A stretch of 64,000 nucleotides of DNA from Agathobaculum ammoniilyticum (GCF_025567315.1 NZ_JAOQJE010000003.1:1-64000), one strand, 5' to 3'. Numbered from the stretch's first letter, positions 16,292 through 25,106 are shown. Numbers and translations are program-made. Notes: generated by a model not told the origin, from the sequence alone.

Positions 16292-16396
16292 AGCAGCGGG
16301 ATGCGGCCACAATACCGCAGGGGGATTTTCGTCCCTTTCGTCCGCTGAACAACTCCCCGTCTCAGCGGCACTTAACGCATTGTGACCTACTCTGCT
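16292..16396 (-). ncRNA. Tetrahydrofolate (THF-I) riboswitch
   Basis: The minus-strand leader contains the conserved core AGAGTAGG, ATGCGTTAAGTG, GACGGGGAGTTGT, CAGCGGACGAAAGG and GCCGCATCCCGCT in the THF-I order. P1 pairs AGCAG (16392-16396) with CTGCT (16292-16296); P2 pairs CACAAT with ATTGTG; P3 pairs CCGCTGA with TCAGCGG. Downstream, TTTAGG/CCTAAA (16268-16284) can form a hairpin, and its CTCCT could instead pair with the AGGAG ribosome site. This suggests control of translation start when folate is abundant. Confidence 0.93.
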
Positions 16397-16408
16397 TTTT
16401 CCTGTTCT

Positions 16409-16436
16409 ATTGTATCACGCTTTTACGTCTTGTCAA
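16409..16436 (-). promoter_or_regulatory. Promoter of the folT transcript
   Basis: -35 TTGACA (16431-16436), 16-base spacer, -10 TACAAT (16409-16414) on the minus strand. The -35 overlaps the final codons of the HAD phosphatase gene. Confidence 0.85.
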
Positions 16437-17229
16437 TACCAAGTGTCCGCCGGATCGTGCGGCAGACCCCGTCGTCATCGTTAGAGGGGCAGATATGCTT
16501 TGCCGCAGACCGAAGGGCTTCGTGTCCGTTCGCCATGGCGTAGGACTCTCCGACCGCCTGCAGCAGTTCCAGGTCATTTAGGTAGTCTCCGAACGCCATG
16601 CACTCGTCCGGCGCGATGCCCAAGCGGCCGCAGATTATCCGGACCGCAAGTCCCTTGTTCATTCCCGGGCGCATCAGGTCAATCCAATCCTCGCCGGAAA
16701 GCGCGACTTGGCTGGTCTGCGCAAACGGCCGGAACGCCGGCATCAGCACCCGCTCCGCGCTGCGCGAGCAGAACAGCGCTACCTTGCACACAGGCTGGCT
16801 GCGCGCGACCGCAAGCAGGTCGTCCGTATAGTGCCGGCGCGCATAGTAATACGACATGTTTTCCAGAAACACGGTATCTGTCCGATTCTCATAATAGCCT
16901 CCCTCCCGACAGGCCAGGATCGCGTGGGTTTTGGGAATCGATCGGGCCGCCACCACCGCTCGGACGACCTCGTCCGGCGGCATGGCCTCGAACGAGAGGA
17001 GCTCCGCCCCGTCGCAGACCATCGCGCCGTTTTCACTGATATACAGCAGTTCGTCCGCGATCGGCGCGAACAGCTCGCGCAGGTTGTAATACTGCCGTCC
17101 CGACGCTGGAGCAAACCGGATGCCGCGCCCGCGTAGCTCCCCAATCAGAGGGAACAGGTCGGGCGAAAGCTTCCGCTCGCTTGTCAGCAACGTTCCGTCC
17201 AGGTCTGCGGCAATCAGCTTGATGGACAT
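16423..17229 (-). CDS. Cof-type HAD phosphatase
   Basis: The 268-residue protein is a haloacid dehalogenase-type phosphatase of the Cof/YidA (class IIB cap) group. Motif I is ADLDGTLLT (residues 8-16) with the two catalytic aspartates. Motif II is in FAPASGRQY, the conserved lysine in GMNKGLAV, and motif III/IV in MAFGDYLNDLELLQ. Such enzymes dephosphorylate sugar phosphates, FMN or similar small molecules; the substrate is not predictable. ATG 17229 follows GAGGAGG. It ends inside the folT promoter, so it may be separately transcribed. Confidence 0.92.
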   Translation of the reverse strand: MSIKLIAADLDGTLLTSERKLSPDLFPLIGELRGRGIRFAPASGRQYYNLRELFAPIADELLYISENGAMVCDGAELLSFEAMPPDEVVRAVVAARSIPKTHAILACREGGYYENRTDTVFLENMSYYYARRHYTDDLLAVARSQPVCKVALFCSRSAERVLMPAFRPFAQTSQVALSGEDWIDLMRPGMNKGLAVRIICGRLGIAPDECMAFGDYLNDLELLQAVGESYAMANGHEALRSAAKHICPSNDDDGVCRTIRRTLGIDKT

Positions 17230-17283
17230 GACAGGTCTCCTCCTCTTTCTCCATACCGACAGATTTCCTTTCCAGTATAACAC

Positions 17284-17313
17284 AGGGGCCGCGCTTTGAA
17301 CAGCGCAGCCCCT
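17284..17313 (-). terminator. Hairpin after feoB
   Basis: GGGGCCGCGC (17285-17294) pairs with GCGCAGCCCC (17303-17312), one wobble. It lies just beyond the feoB stop. There is no T-run on the minus side, so termination may be partial and allow read-through into the HAD gene. Confidence 0.55.
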
Positions 17314-17324
17314 ATTTTCCGTCC

Positions 17325-19352
17325 TTATAGCAGCAGGCTGCCGATTTGGTACACCGCCAACGCGGCCAAATACGCCAGCCCCGTCTGGAACGCGGCGGCG
17401 CCGAACGCCCATCTCCAGCCGCCCATCTCGCGCTTGATCGTGGCAAACGCGGACATGCAGGGCATGTACAGCAGCGTAAATACCAGGAACGAATAGCCCG
17501 TAAGCGGGGTGAACACCGAACCGAGCAGGCCGGACAGCACCGCACTGTCCCCGCCCGCGCCGTACAGCACGCTCATTGTGGAAACTACCGCCTCCTTGGC
17601 GACCAGACCGGTCAGCAGCGCCACCGATTCCTGCCAGTTCCCAAAGCCCAGCGGGCCAAACACCGGCGCGATCGCCGTTCCAAACACACCGAGGATGCTT
17701 TCCCCCGCGTCCTGCGCGACCGCAAGCGTCGGCGTAAAGTTCTGCAGCAGCCAGATGACCACGCTCATCAAAAAGATGACCGTGCCAGCGCGAGTGATGA
17801 AATCCTTCGCCTTCTGCCACATGTTGAGTACTGTACCCTTGAAGCTCGGCATACGGTAGGTCGGCAGTTCCAGCACAAAGCCCGAGGATACGCCCTTGAA
17901 CACCGTTTTTTTGAGAATGAAGCCCGCGGCGATCCCCACCAGGATACCCAGCACATACAGACTGATCACGATCAGCCCCTGGTTCTCCCCAAACAACGCG
18001 CCCGCGACAAGCGCATAAACCGGCAGCTTGGCACCGCACGACATAAACGGGGTGAGCATGATGGTCATGCGGCGGTCGTCGTCATTTTCCATCGTGCGTG
18101 CCGCCATGACCGCGGGCGTGGTGCAGCCAAAGCCCATCAGCATGGGTACGAACGACTTGCCGGACAGTCCGATGCGCCGCAGCAGCGTATCCATGATAAA
18201 CGCCACGCGCGCCAAGTAGCCGGTGTCCTCCAGAACAGAGAGGAAGAAAAATAGAATCACGATCTGCGGCAAAAAGCTCAGCACGCCGCCCACGCCGCCG
18301 ATCACACCGTCGCACACCAGCCCGATCATCCACGGCGCGGCCTGCGCTGTTGTCAGCAGTCCGCGTATGGCAGGCGAGAGTACCTCCTGAATCAGGTATT
18401 CCATCCCGTCGCCCAGCCAGGACCCGAACGGGCCAAACGTACACCAGAACATCAGAAACATGAAAAACGCGAAAATCGGCAGCGCCCAGACACGGTGCAG
18501 CACGATCCGGTCGATGCGCTCGGTCACGGTCGCCTTATGCACCGCCGGCCTTCGGTAGCTGGCGCGCACCAGCTCCTCAATATAGTCGTACAGCGCGTCC
18601 GCCAGCACCATTTCCTTATCCGTCTGGTTGGCGTGGCTCTGCATGCCTGCCGCGATCGTGTTCAGTTCCTCCCGTATCTTCTGCGGCATGCCGCGCCGGT
18701 CCATCTGCTCCCACATCGCCTTATCGCCCTCGAGCAGCTTGGCCGCGTAAAACGGTAGGCTGCACGCGCGCAGTGGAAGCGGCCGCAGTAGGCCGGACGC
18801 GCGTCGGATCGCCGCCCCCACGCCATGCAGATAGGCCGGCTGCTGTGCCGGCGCGCGCATCCCGTGCGCCAGCGCGTCCAGAAGATCATGCATATTCTCG
18901 CCCTTTTTGGCCGATATCGGCACGACCGGCACGCCCAGCCGCGCGCTCATCTCCTCGCAGTCGATCTCGATGCCCTGCGCGCGCACGTCATCCATAAAGC
19001 CGAGGGCGACCACCATCGGCAGCCCCAGCGCAACAAGTTGCAGCGTCAGATACAGGTTGCGCTCAATATTGGCCGCATCCACGATATTAAGGATGCCGTC
19101 CAGCTCGTCCGACAGCACGAACTCGCGCGCGATAATTTCCTCCTGTGTATAGGGCGAAAGCGAATAGATTCCCGGCAGGTCCACGATGTCAATGCCCGCC
19201 CCGTCGTGGCAGATATGACCGGTCTTGCGGTCGACCGTCACGCCGGGCCAGTTCCCGACATGCTGGTTGGAGCCGGTCAGTCGGTTGAACAGCGTCGTCT
19301 TGCCGCTGTTCGGATTGCCAATAATCGCAATGGTTTTTTTATCCCCGTTCAT
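17325..19352 (-). CDS. feoB: Ferrous iron transport protein B
   Basis: FeoB is the main Fe(II) importer, with a cytosolic GTPase fused to a membrane channel domain. In the 675 residues I see the G1 motif GNPNSGKTTLFN (12-23), HVGNWPGVTVDRKTG of switch I, DLPGIYSLSPY (G3) and NIVDAANIERNLYLT, then eight or more hydrophobic segments with two Gate regions, including FMSCGAKLPVYAL. The length is normal for firmicute FeoB. Its ATG overlaps the feoA stop (ATGA). The operon is read from the promoter at 19624-19652. No Fur box was recognised. Confidence 0.97.
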   Translation of the reverse strand: MNGDKKTIAIIGNPNSGKTTLFNRLTGSNQHVGNWPGVTVDRKTGHICHDGAGIDIVDLPGIYSLSPYTQEEIIAREFVLSDELDGILNIVDAANIERNLYLTLQLVALGLPMVVALGFMDDVRAQGIEIDCEEMSARLGVPVVPISAKKGENMHDLLDALAHGMRAPAQQPAYLHGVGAAIRRASGLLRPLPLRACSLPFYAAKLLEGDKAMWEQMDRRGMPQKIREELNTIAAGMQSHANQTDKEMVLADALYDYIEELVRASYRRPAVHKATVTERIDRIVLHRVWALPIFAFFMFLMFWCTFGPFGSWLGDGMEYLIQEVLSPAIRGLLTTAQAAPWMIGLVCDGVIGGVGGVLSFLPQIVILFFFLSVLEDTGYLARVAFIMDTLLRRIGLSGKSFVPMLMGFGCTTPAVMAARTMENDDDRRMTIMLTPFMSCGAKLPVYALVAGALFGENQGLIVISLYVLGILVGIAAGFILKKTVFKGVSSGFVLELPTYRMPSFKGTVLNMWQKAKDFITRAGTVIFLMSVVIWLLQNFTPTLAVAQDAGESILGVFGTAIAPVFGPLGFGNWQESVALLTGLVAKEAVVSTMSVLYGAGGDSAVLSGLLGSVFTPLTGYSFLVFTLLYMPCMSAFATIKREMGGWRWAFGAAAFQTGLAYLAALAVYQIGSLLL

Positions 19353-19579
19353 CCGCCCGCCTCCAGCACAATCTTTTTTGCTTCTTCGCGCCGAAGCGAC
19401 AGGCTGTATCCCCTCAGGCGCACGGCGACCGGATCGCCAAAGGGCGCGATCCGCTCCATAGTCACGACCACGCCTTTCGTAATGCCCATATCAAGAAAAT
19501 GGCGCTTGAGCGCGCCATCCGCCGTGATATAGTCCACCACGCCGCTCTCGCCGGTTTTTAAATGGTTGAGTGTCTTCAT
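19349..19579 (-). CDS. feoA: Ferrous iron transport protein A
   Basis: This 76-residue SH3-like protein is the small cytosolic partner of FeoB. The family features KRHFLDMGITKGV and FGDPVAVRLRGYSLSLRR are present. The start ATG 19579 follows GGGGG; the frame is open to 19615, but that would place the start beyond the ribosome site. It is directly coupled to feoB. Confidence 0.95.
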   Translation of the reverse strand: MKTLNHLKTGESGVVDYITADGALKRHFLDMGITKGVVVTMERIAPFGDPVAVRLRGYSLSLRREEAKKIVLEAGG

Positions 19580-19623
19580 TTTATCCCCCTGCTGCGGCCA
19601 AGTCTTCGGCTGCATACCTTATT

Positions 19624-19652
19624 ATTATAAAATGTCCGTTTCCGCTTGTCAA
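19624..19652 (-). promoter_or_regulatory. Promoter of feoAB
   Basis: -35 TTGACA (19647-19652), 17-base spacer, -10 TATAAT (19624-19629) on the minus strand; near-consensus. Confidence 0.9.
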
Positions 19653-19660
19653 TGCGGCAG

Positions 19661-19690
19661 AAGGGCTTCCGCCCTACAGCGGAAGCCCTT
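19661..19690 (-). terminator. Terminator of the GntR-ABC-VanZ operon
   Basis: AAGGGCTTCCG (19661-19671) and CGGAAGCCCTT (19680-19690) form an 11-bp perfect stem, 40 bases past the VanZ stop codon. No long T-run. Confidence 0.7.
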
Positions 19691-19729
19691 CCCTTTGCTT
19701 TTCAGTTGTCCGGTACGCCGCGTTTACAG

Positions 19730-20269
19730 TCAAAGCCCGCCCAGCAGAAGCAGGTCGGAAGCCGTGGCCGACACAATCACCGCCAGCCAGCACGCAAGCG
19801 GATACGCCCACTCGGCGCGCCCCTGCCGCGCCGGCGCAAGGCGCGGACACGCGCACAGTAGCAGCTTTGCCAAAGCAAATCCGGCCGCCGCGCCCAATGT
19901 ATTCAGGAGCAGGTCATCCACCGAGGTCACGCCGCCCGCAACAAGCTGGATCAGTTCAATGCTGAGCGATACGCCGAAGCCGAACAGAATCGTGCGCCTC
20001 GCGCGCCCAAAATACCGCCAGAACAGCGGCAGCAGGAACCCCAGCGGCGCGAGCAGCGCCGCGTTGCCCGCGATGTTGGCGAACACCCCCAGGCCGGGCG
20101 AAGCAGGATCGTTCAATACCGCCGCAATATCCGCAAACGGGACCAGCTCCAGCCGCGGCGCGGGCAAGCTGCCTGCCAGCAATTGGTACAGCGACGGCCC
20201 TGTTACCAGACCGACGCACAGCAGGTACAGCAGGAGTACCGCAGCGCCGCAGAAATCCCGCCGTCTCAT
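19730..20269 (-). CDS. VanZ-like membrane protein
   Basis: The 179-residue protein has about five hydrophobic segments and the VanZ family pattern: a first segment (AAVLLLYLLCVGLVTGPSLY), an NIAGNAALLAPLGFLLPL block and VSLSIELIQLVAGGVTSVDD with the conserved acidic residues, then LLLNTLGAAAGF. VanZ-like proteins are linked to low-level teicoplanin resistance in one known case, but most are uncharacterised. It overlaps the ABC permease by ATGA, so it belongs to the same operon. Confidence 0.87.
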   Translation of the reverse strand: MRRRDFCGAAVLLLYLLCVGLVTGPSLYQLLAGSLPAPRLELVPFADIAAVLNDPASPGLGVFANIAGNAALLAPLGFLLPLFWRYFGRARRTILFGFGVSLSIELIQLVAGGVTSVDDLLLNTLGAAAGFALAKLLLCACPRLAPARQGRAEWAYPLACWLAVIVSATASDLLLLGGL

Positions 20270-22434
20270 CCGACCGACGGCATCTCAGCCGCTGCCGCCG
20301 CGCCAATGACTGCCGCGGCTTCATCCGCCGCCCCGTCGGGCCGGTACTTTTCGATCACGTCCGTGGGCTGCGTGCCGAGCAGGTAGCGCAGCTCTGTCGT
20401 GCGATCGCCGTCTTTTAACGTTGCATATACATTGACCGTATCTGTGCTTTCCATCAGGGGCGCTCCGCTGCCGAGATAAAACACACTGTTGTATATATCC
20501 ATTGCGTCGGCATAAACCGCATTTTCCAGCAGCTTCTCAATATCCCCGGCATCGGTCACGGTCACGTTGCTCCAAGCTGTGCCTTCTTCATCGCGCTGCA
20601 CCACATAGCCGATTTCTACCGTGCTGATCTGATCTGCGGTCAGCGCCTGCGGCTGCGGCTCATAGCCGGTCAACTGCTTAATGAGCGCCAGCGTTCTGGT
20701 ATCCGCCTCACACACATAAATATTGCTCCAGCTTGCGGACCGAATGCCGTCCTGCCTGTTTTCGTACGCCAGTTCCAGTCGGAACACCGGCATACTGCTT
20801 TCCTGACGCGCCAGTTCTTCTTCGCGCAGCGTTTCCAGTATTTCACTGATTTTCTCCGGCTCGTCATACAGGTTACCCAGAAAGGCGCCGGCATTATCCG
20901 TAAACATAAGCACCGCGACCTCGTCCTCAGTCATATTATCGAGGCAGAACAGGTCCCACTTTTTCTGTTTGTACTCCGCTGAGGTTTGGAGCTGCACCAG
21001 CAGCGCCTCCACCTCTTCGGTCTGCGGCAGCCTATAGTAGCGCGCCTCCATGCGCCCGCCGTTAAGGCGGAACTTGAGTGTAATACCGAAAGAGTCGTCA
21101 AACGAACCGAACTGCGCCTGCAGCTCGCCCTCCGGCGCGGCGTCTTCCGCCGCCGTCATGGCAACGCCGATCTCCGCCAGCCGGCACACCGCCGCGATAT
21201 TCTCCGGCTCGCTCAGCATCTCCCTGCTGCTGTATGCGGCAACATCCACCGCCTCCAGCTCGCCCTCGTCCGGCAGCCAAGTGTCATAGCCGGTCACATC
21301 CGCTTTCATCAGCAGTATCCCCCCGACCAGAACGACCAGCATCACCGCCAAGTGCAACGGTTTGGCAAAGATCGCGCGGAAATCAAAGGCATAGATGATC
21401 TCAACGATCCAATGGAACAGCACCGCGCCGATCACCAGGCCGGGCCAGAACCAGAAATCTCCCGCAATCAGGTTGAACAGCGTGCCGAACGCAACGCTCA
21501 TAATCAGACAGATATATACCTTGATGGGCAGCTTTGACCGGTCGAACGCAAGCGCCGTTCCCGCCCGCTCGCTTTTGCGGATGCGGAACAGAAATACCGC
21601 CAGCGCGGTCACTACCGCCGCAGCGGCCAGATACCCCGCCAGCAGGCCGGCCGCCGAGCCAGTCTGCCCGAGTGTGGCAACGCCGCCGTACCGGATACCG
21701 TCCACCGTGAAGTACTCCATCACCGGGCAAAGCCGTACCGCCGCTATCGTACCATCCAGTCCGCCTTCCGACGAATACGTCTCATAAAATTTGCCGAGCA
21801 TCGCGATCTGCAGCATGCGCACCAGCAGGGGCGAAAAGTACACCCAGGCGAGCAGCAGCAGGGTGACGACCGTATTTCCGCAGACGATAGTTGTCAGCAC
21901 GGCCAGCGCATAAATGAGCAGGAAGAAAATCAGGTTGCACAGCACCGTGCCGCCGATCGCCCCCCAATCGGCCGCTTCGCCAAAGCCCATCGCATAAGCG
22001 CAGGCCAGCGTAATGGCGAGCATGACAAAATAGGTGGAAAGCGTACACAGCGCGCCGGTCAGGAAGTTGTTGGCGAACAGGCGTGTGCGCGAGAGGGGGA
22101 GCGAGTGGTAAAAATCCACCTTCTGCCGGTTGTGCAGGTAGGCGAACAGCGCGACGCCGCACACGACCGCCATGACCACAAAGGTTACCTTGACAAAAGG
22201 ATTGTAGCCGAGCAGCACGGCCACCTGGTCAAGCGCGCCCTGCCAGGCATCCTCCATATACTGCGGGGAATTATTCAGATTATACGCTTTCTGCTCCAGC
22301 GCCCGCTGCATCGTCATCAGCACGGGCAGCAGCAGGGACAGGAAAAAGCCCACGCCGGAAAGGACGAGCGCCCACAGGCTGCGGCGCATGCTGTCCCCAG
22401 CAAGCCCTTTAGAAGAGAAGCTTTTTGACGTCAT
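20266..22434 (-). CDS. ABC transporter permease with large C-terminal domain
   Basis: The 722-residue protein has a membrane half (about residues 20-385) with roughly ten segments and a soluble half of about 320 residues with no recognised motif, ending just before the VanZ gene. Gene order GntR regulator, ATPase, permease is that of YtrA-type exporters thought to act in envelope stress or drug resistance. The start ATG 22434 follows CGGAGG; the frame overlaps the ATPase gene by 26 bases. The soluble half begins after KADVTGYDTWLPDEGELEAV. Its orientation (outside or inside) is not certain, nor is the substrate. Confidence 0.8.
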   Translation of the reverse strand: MTSKSFSSKGLAGDSMRRSLWALVLSGVGFFLSLLLPVLMTMQRALEQKAYNLNNSPQYMEDAWQGALDQVAVLLGYNPFVKVTFVVMAVVCGVALFAYLHNRQKVDFYHSLPLSRTRLFANNFLTGALCTLSTYFVMLAITLACAYAMGFGEAADWGAIGGTVLCNLIFFLLIYALAVLTTIVCGNTVVTLLLLAWVYFSPLLVRMLQIAMLGKFYETYSSEGGLDGTIAAVRLCPVMEYFTVDGIRYGGVATLGQTGSAAGLLAGYLAAAAVVTALAVFLFRIRKSERAGTALAFDRSKLPIKVYICLIMSVAFGTLFNLIAGDFWFWPGLVIGAVLFHWIVEIIYAFDFRAIFAKPLHLAVMLVVLVGGILLMKADVTGYDTWLPDEGELEAVDVAAYSSREMLSEPENIAAVCRLAEIGVAMTAAEDAAPEGELQAQFGSFDDSFGITLKFRLNGGRMEARYYRLPQTEEVEALLVQLQTSAEYKQKKWDLFCLDNMTEDEVAVLMFTDNAGAFLGNLYDEPEKISEILETLREEELARQESSMPVFRLELAYENRQDGIRSASWSNIYVCEADTRTLALIKQLTGYEPQPQALTADQISTVEIGYVVQRDEEGTAWSNVTVTDAGDIEKLLENAVYADAMDIYNSVFYLGSGAPLMESTDTVNVYATLKDGDRTTELRYLLGTQPTDVIEKYRPDGAADEAAAVIGAAAAAEMPSVG

Positions 22435-23308
22435 AACCGGCCACCTCCGTTTCATTGATGAATATTTCTTCCAGCGTCAGCGGAAGCATTTCGCAGAAGC
22501 TGGGGTTCATGGCGTTGATCCGCGCCAGCAGCTCCTCGCGGCTGCCGCGCGCAGTCAGCGTATACAGAGAGCCGCGCTGCTCCAGGCGCAGCAGGTCAAA
22601 CTCCTGCCATGCGTTTTCCGGAAGCGTGCCGGTAAAAATACACTGCAGCTTGAACATTCCGAGCTTCATCTCATCCAGATCGCGCGAGAACAGGATACCG
22701 CCGCGGTGCAGCAGGCCGACATGGTCGCAGATATCCTCCAGCTCGCGCAGATTGTGGGAGGCGATAACCGGCGTCATGCCGCGGCTTTCCACATCCTCCG
22801 CAAACAGGCTTTTGACCGTCTGCCGCACGACCGGATCCAGCCCGTCGAACGTTTCGTCGCAGAACAGGTAATCCGTTCCCGCGCAGATGCCGCAGATCAC
22901 GGAAACCTGTTTTTTCATGCCCTTGGAGAACGTGCGTATCTTTCGGTTCTCATCCAGGCCGAAGCCGTCCATCAGCTTGTGGTAGCGCGCCTCGTCAAAA
23001 TAGCGGTAAAATCGCTTGTAATAGTTCTTCATTTCTGCAGGCGTGCTGTTCGGAAAAAAGAACTGTTCGTCGGAAATAAAGAAAAACCGTGCCTTGATTG
23101 CTACATTTTCAAAAATATCCGCCCCATCGATGCGTACCGCACCCTCGTCCGGCGACAGGATGCCCGCCAGCATGCGCAGGAACGTCGATTTGCCCGCGCC
23201 GTTCGAACCGATCAGCCCATACACCGAACCGTCCCGCACCTCTGCGCATATATGGTCGACCGCCGTGATGCTTCCAAAGCGTTTGGTCGCGTTTTCAGCC
23301 GTAATCAT
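22409..23308 (-). CDS. ABC transporter ATP-binding protein
   Basis: The 299-residue protein is a single nucleotide-binding domain with Walker A GSNGAGKST (residues 34-42), a Q-loop region, signature FSKGMKKQ in place of LSGGQ, Walker B YLFCDETFDGLDP and switch ASHNLREL. The C-terminal 90 residues are an extension usual in the YtrB/BcrA-like group. It overlaps the GntR regulator (ATGA) upstream and the permease downstream. It should power export by the adjacent permease. Confidence 0.93.
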   Translation of the reverse strand: MITAENATKRFGSITAVDHICAEVRDGSVYGLIGSNGAGKSTFLRMLAGILSPDEGAVRIDGADIFENVAIKARFFFISDEQFFFPNSTPAEMKNYYKRFYRYFDEARYHKLMDGFGLDENRKIRTFSKGMKKQVSVICGICAGTDYLFCDETFDGLDPVVRQTVKSLFAEDVESRGMTPVIASHNLRELEDICDHVGLLHRGGILFSRDLDEMKLGMFKLQCIFTGTLPENAWQEFDLLRLEQRGSLYTLTARGSREELLARINAMNPSFCEMLPLTLEEIFINETEVAGYDVKKLLF

Positions 23309-23676
23309 GCCCCATCCACTCCTTTCTTCTGCAGCCAGCCGCGCAACCGATCCTCGTCCGCGCCAAGCGTGCGCGCCTGCGCCGCCAGCGCGCCGATCTG
23401 TGCGCCGATCTCTTCCAAGCGCCGCTCCCGCAGCACCGTCATGTTATCCGAAATAAAATTCCCCCGTCCCTTGGCCGCGTAGATCACGCCGCGCCGCTCC
23501 AGCTCTCCATACGCGCGCTGGATCGTGTTTGGGTTGATCGAAAGCTCCATCGCAAGCTGGCGTACGCTGGGGATCTGCGTATCCGCAGGCAGCGCCCCGC
23601 GCAGCGCAAGCTCCTCAATACCGTCCACCACCTGTTCATAGATGGGCCGCGGATCCCGATAATCGATTTTTATCAC
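23305..23676 (-). CDS. GntR-family (YtrA-type) regulator
   Basis: The 123-residue protein has a GntR winged helix (residues about 6-74: IYEQVVDGIEELALRGAL, then IPSVRQLAMELSINPNTIQR and GVIYAAKGRGNF) and a short helical tail of about 45 residues. That is the layout of YtrA regulators, which control their own ABC operons. I place the start at GTG 23676 because GGAGG lies 8 bases upstream; the longer ATG frame to 23709 has no ribosome site. The promoter at 23744-23772 and the inverted repeat near its start point are likely under its own control. Confidence 0.88.
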   Translation of the reverse strand: MIKIDYRDPRPIYEQVVDGIEELALRGALPADTQIPSVRQLAMELSINPNTIQRAYGELERRGVIYAAKGRGNFISDNMTVLRERRLEEIGAQIGALAAQARTLGADEDRLRGWLQKKGVDGA

Positions 23677-23718
23677 ATCGCGCGCCTCCTTTCCAGTCGT
23701 GTTCCACATGTTCTATCT

Positions 23719-23772
23719 GTATTATTCGTTCCAATACACTTGGAGTATAGCAAATCTTTTTCCCCTTGTCAA
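23719..23772 (-). promoter_or_regulatory. Promoter and candidate operator of the GntR-ABC operon
   Basis: Minus strand: -35 TTGACA (23767-23772), 17-base spacer, -10 TATACT (23744-23749). Just downstream TGTATT and AATACA face each other across 9 bases (about 23719-23740). This dyad at the transcription start is a plausible site for the YtrA-type repressor. On the plus strand an extended -10 (TGCTATACT, 23793-23801) probably serves ung. Confidence 0.8.
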
Positions 23773-23830
23773 TCGCTTTTTTGCGCGATGTATGCTATAC
23801 TGGTTGCAAACACTGTTCAGGAGGCCGCAC

Positions 23831-24505
23831 ATGGTACATTTGGGAAACGACTGGGATACGCTGCTTGCCGGCGAATTCCAGCAGGAATATTATAAGAAAA
23901 TACGCTACTGGCTCAAGAAAGAATATGCCGAGCAGACAGTCTATCCCCCTATGGAGGATATTTTTAACGCCCTGCGCTACACGCCCTATCACGAGGTAAA
24001 GGCTGTTATTCTGGGGCAGGACCCTTACCACGGCCCAGGGCAGGCGCACGGCCTCTGTTTTTCCGTCCAGCCGGGCGTACAGCCGCCGCCGAGCCTGCTG
24101 AACATTTTTCAGGAACTACAGAGCGATCTCGGCATCACGCCTCCGGCGGGCGGCACGCTGACCAAATGGGCCGAGCGCGGCGTGCTGCTGCTCAACACCA
24201 CCCTGACCGTACGGCGCGGACAGGCCAACAGCCATAGGAACATCGGTTGGACAACCTTTACCGATCACGTCATCCAGAAGCTTAACGAGCATGAACGGCC
24301 GGTTGTATTCCTGCTCTGGGGCGGCAACGCGCGCAGCAAAAAGAGCCTGATTACCGCGCCGCAGCATCTGGTGCTCGAATGCGCGCACCCGTCGCCGCTG
24401 TCGGCGTTTAACGGTTTTTTGGGCTGCCGGCATTTTTCCAAATGCAATGCTTTCCTGGAAAGGAACGGCGTCGAGCCGATCGACTGGGATCTGAACCACG
24501 ATTGA
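23831..24505 (+). CDS. ung: Uracil-DNA glycosylase (family 1)
   Basis: Ung removes uracil from DNA. The 224-residue protein has the water-activating motif GQDPYHGPGQAHGL with Asp64 and the minor-groove loop HPSPLSA with His186, as in all family-1 enzymes. ATG 23831 follows CAGGAGG; the open frame upstream to 23699 crosses promoter sequence and was rejected. It is monocistronic, ending at a perfect bidirectional hairpin. Confidence 0.97.
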   Translation: MVHLGNDWDTLLAGEFQQEYYKKIRYWLKKEYAEQTVYPPMEDIFNALRYTPYHEVKAVILGQDPYHGPGQAHGLCFSVQPGVQPPPSLLNIFQELQSDLGITPPAGGTLTKWAERGVLLLNTTLTVRRGQANSHRNIGWTTFTDHVIQKLNEHERPVVFLLWGGNARSKKSLITAPQHLVLECAHPSPLSAFNGFLGCRHFSKCNAFLERNGVEPIDWDLNHD

Positions 24506-24506
24506 C

Positions 24507-24550
24507 GGTGAAAAAAGAGCCTGCTCAGCCGAGCAGGCTCTTTTTTCACC
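24507..24550. terminator. Bidirectional terminator, ung / hdeD-like gene
   Basis: GGTGAAAAAAGAGCCTGCTC (24507-24526) and its exact inverse (24531-24550) flank AGCC, with a T6 run within the arm on either strand. A 20-bp perfect stem. Confidence 0.95.
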
Positions 24551-24552
24551 CC

Positions 24553-25086
24553 TTACCGATGCAGGGAGGAAGCAAACAGGCCGCGCATCACCGCCATCAG
24601 TCCCTGCGCCATCAAAACAACCGCTACCACTGCGGATATCGCGATTGCAGCAATATCCGGCTTGAAAAAGGTCGCCAGGCCGAAAATCAGTATGACCAGG
24701 CCGATCGCCAGCGGCGCGCCCCAGAACAACATGCCCGCCCGGCGATAGATCGCCGCGCCGACGCATTTGATCACACCGGACAGGATCGCCCATCCGGCCA
24801 GCGCATAGGGCAGCAGTTCCGCCGCCAGCCAGCTGTTGCAGACGAACAGGAGGCCGAGCAGCAGGTCGATGATCCCGTCCGCCAAAAACCATCCCGAAGC
24901 GATATACGCCCGATGCCGCGCCAGATACACCACTAGGTCGGACGCACCCGACACTAGCATGGCCGCCCCCAGCAGCCACGCGATCGACACCAGCGCCGCA
25001 TCTGGATGGATCAGGAAATACAGCCCCATAATCACCAGAAACATGCCCACTAGAAACCAGATACCACGTCCAAACCAATCTTTCAT
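24553..25086 (-). CDS. HdeD-family (DUF308) membrane protein
   Basis: The 177-residue protein has six hydrophobic segments in three repeated pairs, with GMFLVIMGLYFLIHPDAAL and GWAILSGVIKCVGAA typical of the HdeD/DUF308 family. HdeD is linked to acid resistance in enterobacteria; in Clostridia the role is unknown. It lies 20 bases downstream of ftsH on the same strand and is likely co-transcribed with it, ending at the hairpin 24507-24550. Confidence 0.85.
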   Translation of the reverse strand: MKDWFGRGIWFLVGMFLVIMGLYFLIHPDAALVSIAWLLGAAMLVSGASDLVVYLARHRAYIASGWFLADGIIDLLLGLLFVCNSWLAAELLPYALAGWAILSGVIKCVGAAIYRRAGMLFWGAPLAIGLVILIFGLATFFKPDIAAIAISAVVAVVLMAQGLMAVMRGLFASSLHR

Positions 25087-25106
25087 TGCAGCCCCTCCTT
25101 AGTCCT

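Noticed and set aside
16423..18039. 538-codon minus-strand frame as one protein
   Set aside because: The first half is the feoB region in the wrong frame. The real gene is the HAD phosphatase starting at 17229 with GAGGAGG.
23699..23830. Upstream extension of ung to ATG 23699
   Set aside because: It would cross the promoters of both ung and the GntR operon; AGGAGG before 23831 decides the start.
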